DNA of 64,000 nt from contig NZ_FMYX01000016.1 of assembly GCF_900102675.1 (NCBI RefSeq), positions 1-64,000 of the forward strand, given 5' to 3'. The notes under the pieces are model-generated. The model saw nothing but the letters and a program-made list of their open reading frames with translations, was not told where the DNA came from and did not search any database. The position numbers and the translations under genes were made by a program. Positions 61,055 to 64,000 of this stretch are shown here, one piece after another. Source of the DNA: Pseudomonas guariconensis. GTDB lineage: Bacteria; Pseudomonadota; Gammaproteobacteria; Pseudomonadales; Pseudomonadaceae. Position 1 is the first letter of the stretch, and the number at the start of each line of letters is the position of its first letter.

Positions 61055-61244
61055 AATCGCCTTCCATGGCGTGTACATGCCCACCATGACCTTGATGTTC
61101 CTGTTCGCCGCAGGTCTGGCCTGGGGCCTGGACCGCTTCATCGCAAGCCATGACGGCTACCGCTTCTTCTGGCACCCGGCGCTGCTGCGCCTGTGCCTGT
61201 TCATCTGCCTCTTCGGCGCCATGGCGCTGTCTGTCTACTGGTGA
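61044..61244 (+). CDS. DUF1656 small membrane protein (AaeX-like)
   Basis: A 66-residue protein with two helices (MPREIAFHGVYMPTMTLMFLFAAGLAWGLDRFI...; LRLCLFICLFGAMALSVYW). This family accompanies aaeAB-type pumps. Its start overlaps the FUSC stop by 11 bases. Followed 10 bp later by the HlyD gene. Confidence 0.9.
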   Translation: MPREIAFHGVYMPTMTLMFLFAAGLAWGLDRFIASHDGYRFFWHPALLRLCLFICLFGAMALSVYW

Positions 61245-61254
61245 GAATCCTTCG

Positions 61255-62115
61255 ATGAAAAAATTCTTCAGCCTGATCGCCACCCTGCTGGTGCTGGCGG
61301 GCGCCGTGGTGATCGGTCGCCAGTTGTGGCTGCACTACATGACCACCCCCTGGACCCGTGACGGCCGGGTGCGCGCCGACATCATCAACGTCGCTGCTGA
61401 CGTGCCGGGCTACGTGGTGGACGTGCCAGTCAAGGACAACCAACGCGTGAAGAAGGGAGACCTGCTGATCCAGATCGACCCCGAGCACTACCAGCTGGCG
61501 GTGGACCAAGCCAAGGCCCTGGTCGCCTCGCGCAAGGCCACGTGGGAGATGCGCAAGGTCAACGCCAAGCGCCGCGCCGACCTGGACAACCTGGTGATCT
61601 CCAAGGAAAACCGCGACGACGCCAGCAACATCGCAAGCGCCGCGCTGGCCGACTACCAGCAGGCCCAGGCCCAACTGGCGGCCGCCGAACTCAACCTCAA
61701 GCGCACGCGGATCATTGCCACGGTCGATGGCTACGTCACCAACCTCAACATCCACAAGGGCGACTACGCCCGCACCGGCGAGGCGGTGATGGCGGTGGTG
61801 GATGAGAACTCGTTCTGGGTGTATGGCTTCTTCGAGGAGACCAAGCTGCCCCACGTGAAGGTGGGCGACCAGGCCGAACTGCAGATGATGAGCGGCGAGC
61901 GCATCAAGGGGCATGTGGAGAGTATCGCCCGCGGCATCTACGACCGCGACAACCCGCAGAGCCGCGAGCTGATCGCCGACGTGAACCCGACCTTCAACTG
62001 GGTGCGTCTGGCCCAGCGGGTGCCGGTGCGCATTCATATCGATCAAGTGCCGGAAGGCTTTTTGCTGGCGGCGGGGACCACCTGCACGGTGGTGGTCAAG
62101 CCGAGCGAGGGCTGA
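61255..62115 (+). CDS. HlyD/AaeA-like periplasmic adaptor
   Basis: A 286-residue membrane-fusion protein: one N-terminal anchor helix (FFSLIATLLVLAGAVVIGRQLWL), biotinyl-lipoyl halves (VPGYVVDVPVKDNQRVKKGDLLIQIDP and IIATVDGYVTNLNIHKGDYARTGE) around a helical hairpin, and a beta-barrel domain. Last gene of the four-gene efflux operon. A REP hairpin follows. Likely substrates are aromatic acids or similar inhibitors, by analogy. Confidence 0.9.
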   Translation: MKKFFSLIATLLVLAGAVVIGRQLWLHYMTTPWTRDGRVRADIINVAADVPGYVVDVPVKDNQRVKKGDLLIQIDPEHYQLAVDQAKALVASRKATWEMRKVNAKRRADLDNLVISKENRDDASNIASAALADYQQAQAQLAAAELNLKRTRIIATVDGYVTNLNIHKGDYARTGEAVMAVVDENSFWVYGFFEETKLPHVKVGDQAELQMMSGERIKGHVESIARGIYDRDNPQSRELIADVNPTFNWVRLAQRVPVRIHIDQVPEGFLLAAGTTCTVVVKPSEG

Positions 62116-62139
62116 TCCGAATTCGGCATTGAGGCTCCT

Positions 62140-62171
62140 GACGCATTCGCGGGTTCACCCGCGAATGCGTC
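62140..62171. repeat. REP-derived 15-bp perfect hairpin
   Basis: GACGCATTCGCGGGT pairs perfectly with ACCCGCGAATGCGTC across a TC loop, between the convergent HlyD and universal-stress genes. It is the same arrangement as at 55104-55135. Confidence 0.7.
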
Positions 62172-62195
62172 GGTGGCAGCACCGAGCCTGTTGGC

Positions 62196-62645
62196 TTATC
62201 CCGCCGCCCCGACCAACACCGGAACCTGCACCCGGTCGATCACCTTCGCGCTTATCGATGGATCCAGCAGCCGCCCGAGCCGCGACAGATGGCGGTGGCC
62301 CATGATGATCAGTTCGCATTCCAGCGCCCTGGCCTTGCCGACGATGGCCTCGACGGGCTCTGCGGCGACCATGCAGCCATGGCTGCTGAAACCTGCCTTG
62401 CGCAACGCACGTACCGCCGTGGCCACGGCCTGGTCTGCCAGGTGCTGTTCTTCGCAGGCGGCCGGATACTCCTGCTGTTCCTCTTCGGTGTAGGCCATCG
62501 GGTGATCGTGCACGGCGAAGGTCGTGTCGATGGCCAGCAGCACGTGCAGTTCGTGCTCGCCGGGCCGGCAGTGACGCTGGGCGAGGTCGAGCAGGGCGCT
62601 GGTGGCAGGGGAGGCGTCGATGGCGATCAGGACCGGGCGGGGCAT
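62196..62645 (-). CDS. Universal stress protein (UspA family)
   Basis: A 149-residue UspA-fold protein: N-terminal VLIAIDASPATSALLDLA with the ATP-type aspartate, and the C-terminal IIMGHRHLSRLGRLLDPSISAKVIDRVQVPVLV carrying the G-x2/x9-type nucleotide loop in variant form. Start ATG 62645 after GGAACC; the longer upstream frame lacks a site. Stress-related role by family. Confidence 0.85.
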   Translation of the reverse strand: MPRPVLIAIDASPATSALLDLAQRHCRPGEHELHVLLAIDTTFAVHDHPMAYTEEEQQEYPAACEEQHLADQAVATAVRALRKAGFSSHGCMVAAEPVEAIVGKARALECELIIMGHRHLSRLGRLLDPSISAKVIDRVQVPVLVGAAG

Positions 62646-62677
62646 GGAGGTTCCTTCGGTTCGGTGGTGGCCTTGTT

Positions 62678-62696
62678 GCGGGTTCACCCGCGAAGC
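62678..62696. repeat. REP element
   Basis: GCGGGTTCACCCGC with flanking GAAG is a REP core upstream of the universal stress gene. Confidence 0.65.
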
Positions 62697-62824
62697 TGTG
62701 CGCACCATTCTTGATCGTCCATCGCGTTGGATAAATGGCCCACCACGCACGGGGACATTGCGCCAGACGCAACCATCCGGCCTGATAAGATGTCCTTTCC
62801 CACAGCTGTCACGGAAAACGGCCC

Positions 62825-63733
62825 ATGCAATTGCCCGACATGAACCTGCTCGTCGCCCTCGATGCCCTGCTCGATGAGGGCAGTGTGGTCGGCGCGGCGC
62901 AGCGCATGAACCTCAGCCCCGCCGCGATGAGCCGCACCCTGGGGCGGATCCGCGATGCCCTGGGCGACCCGATCCTGGTGCGCGCTGGCCGTGGCCTGGT
63001 GCCCACGCCCCGAGCCCTGGCCCTGCGCGAGCAGGTCTCGGCCTTGGTCGAGCAGGCCGGGCAGGTGTTTCGCAGTGGCGATGAGGTGGATCTGCCGAAC
63101 CTGGAGCGGGCCTTCAACATCCGCACCAACGACCTGTTCATCGCCCTGTACGGCGCCCAGTTGTTGCGCATGATGCACGAGCAGGCGCCGCGCACGGTGC
63201 TCAGGTTCGTGCCCGAGAGCCCGGGTGGCGATGACGACAGCGTGCTGCGCGACGGGCGCACCGATTTGATCATCAGCTCGACCGTGGAGTTGGGTCCGGA
63301 GATCAAGGTGCAGAGCCTGTTTCACACCGAATACATTGGCCTGGCGCGCCGCGACCACCCGATCTTCGACGCCCAGATCACCCCGCAGCGCTTTGCCGCC
63401 TACCCGCAGATCAGCGTGTCGCGACGCGGCCGGGCTAACGGGCCGATCGATGTGGAACTGGCCAACTTCAAGGCTCAGCGGCGCGTGGCGCTGATCACCC
63501 CGAGCTTTCATTCGGCGATGTTCTCGCTACCGGATTCCGACCTGATCCTGCCGATGCCGGCCAACATCCTCAACAGCGTGAACAAGCTGGGCCTGCCGCT
63601 GCGCTCGTTCCAGATCCCGCTGCCGCTGGAGCAGGTGACCGTCATGCAGGCCTGGCACCCGCGCTTTCAGAACGACCCGGCCCATCGTTGGTTGCGTCAG
63701 ACGCTCAAGGCCTGCTGCAGCGTCGATCCCTGA
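62825..63733 (+). CDS. LysR-family transcriptional regulator
   Basis: A 302-residue LysR protein of the NodD/SyrM-like type: MNLLVALDALLDEGSVVGAAQRMNLSPAAMSRTLGRIR near the N-terminus, then an effector domain starting near residue 90 (AFNIRTNDLFIALYGAQLL). Its target is not evident; the gene downstream lies outside the window or is absent. Confidence 0.88.
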   Translation: MQLPDMNLLVALDALLDEGSVVGAAQRMNLSPAAMSRTLGRIRDALGDPILVRAGRGLVPTPRALALREQVSALVEQAGQVFRSGDEVDLPNLERAFNIRTNDLFIALYGAQLLRMMHEQAPRTVLRFVPESPGGDDDSVLRDGRTDLIISSTVELGPEIKVQSLFHTEYIGLARRDHPIFDAQITPQRFAAYPQISVSRRGRANGPIDVELANFKAQRRVALITPSFHSAMFSLPDSDLILPMPANILNSVNKLGLPLRSFQIPLPLEQVTVMQAWHPRFQNDPAHRWLRQTLKACCSVDP

Positions 63734-63840
63734 CGGGGCCATTCGCGGATCAATCGGAGCGACGATCACCGCAGATTCATTAGGCGCGGGTTCAGCCGTG
63801 ACCACGGGCGCAGCCCGTGCCATGCGCCGCGTCGTCTGAT

Positions 63841-63868
63841 TTCGCGGGTAAGCCCGCTCACACAGGGG
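63841..63868. repeat. REP element
   Basis: TTCGCGGGTAAGCCCGCTCA followed by CACAGGG. The remaining sequence to 64000 shows no gene. Confidence 0.7.
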
Positions 63869-64000
63869 ATATGTGGGCGCGGCGACTCCCCCCTAACAAT
63901 TGTGTCGATTGCGTCTGGTGCAACATAAAACTGCCAATAAGTCAGTTTTCGTCAGCATTCGACCTTCTTAGACTTCCCTCCTGCCTTGAATTTGTTGCTG

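Noticed and set aside
1..64000. CRISPR array, tRNA or rRNA genes
   Set aside because: No regularly spaced repeats, cloverleaf with a CCA-type end, or rRNA-like sequence was recognised in the window.

Overview
The window looks like a chromosome segment of a Pseudomonas, most likely of the P. putida group. The evidence is the intact homogentisate operon (hmgR, hmgA, fahA, maiA), a FabV-type enoyl reductase, a short LOV photoreceptor nearly identical in key residues to PpSB1-LOV, many P. putida-type REP hairpins, and uniformly GC-rich coding sequence outside one island. No rRNA, tRNA or CRISPR array was recognised.

Layout. (1) 1-12.5 kb is accessory and metabolic. It opens with a tyrosine-integrase fragment that collides with a truncated MFS transporter gene. 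A metallo-beta-lactamase hydrolase follows, with a TetR repressor and two matching operators. Next come a GlxA-type regulator facing an SDR-SDR-carboxymuconolactone-decarboxylase operon, a quinone-oxidoreductase-like enzyme, two MRJP/yellow-like secreted proteins, an orphan betaine-binding-like protein and a LysR regulator. (2) 12.5-16.5 kb is a degraded, lower-GC island. It holds a 5'-truncated DMT transporter, the tail of an ADP-ribosylglycohydrolase, an IS3-family orfA remnant, an intact orphan SIR2-domain protein (probable NADase defence effector), a 155-bp MITE and a frameshifted Imm8 immunity gene. (3) 16.9-17.6 kb holds a candidate three-way-junction RNA leading into two overlapping small ORFs. 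(4) 17.7-47.3 kb is core genome. It includes a zinc-ribbon/ClpP-like membrane protein, an MTHFR-like protein divergent from metE with two palindromes between them, thiolase, fabV, folM-DUF1244-hopJ, a LitR-type MerR regulator near a LOV protein, cidAB with a LysR regulator, a large DUF6543 toxin-like protein, the hmg operon, a leucine dehydrogenase-like gene and SOS-boxed yebG. (5) 47.5-49.2 kb contains psiE, whose last 144 bp are duplicated on either side of a 1,038-bp insert. That insert carries a broken DUF4225-type toxin tail, a candidate membrane immunity gene and a second MITE-like element. (6) 49.2-64 kb is core again: DUF3509, an HPF-family ribosome factor, AraC and DMT genes, a gtr-type three-gene glycosylation cassette, a 2-hydroxyacid dehydrogenase, a LysR regulator facing an Aae-like efflux operon (outer-membrane factor, FUSC, DUF1656, HlyD), a universal stress protein and a LysR regulator.

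The strongest leads are the orphan SIR2 effector in the decayed island, the toxin cassette inside the duplicated psiE end, the LOV/LitR neighbourhood, the structured RNA with its coupled small ORFs, and a small unannotated minus-strand ORF with its own terminator at about 37.4 kb.
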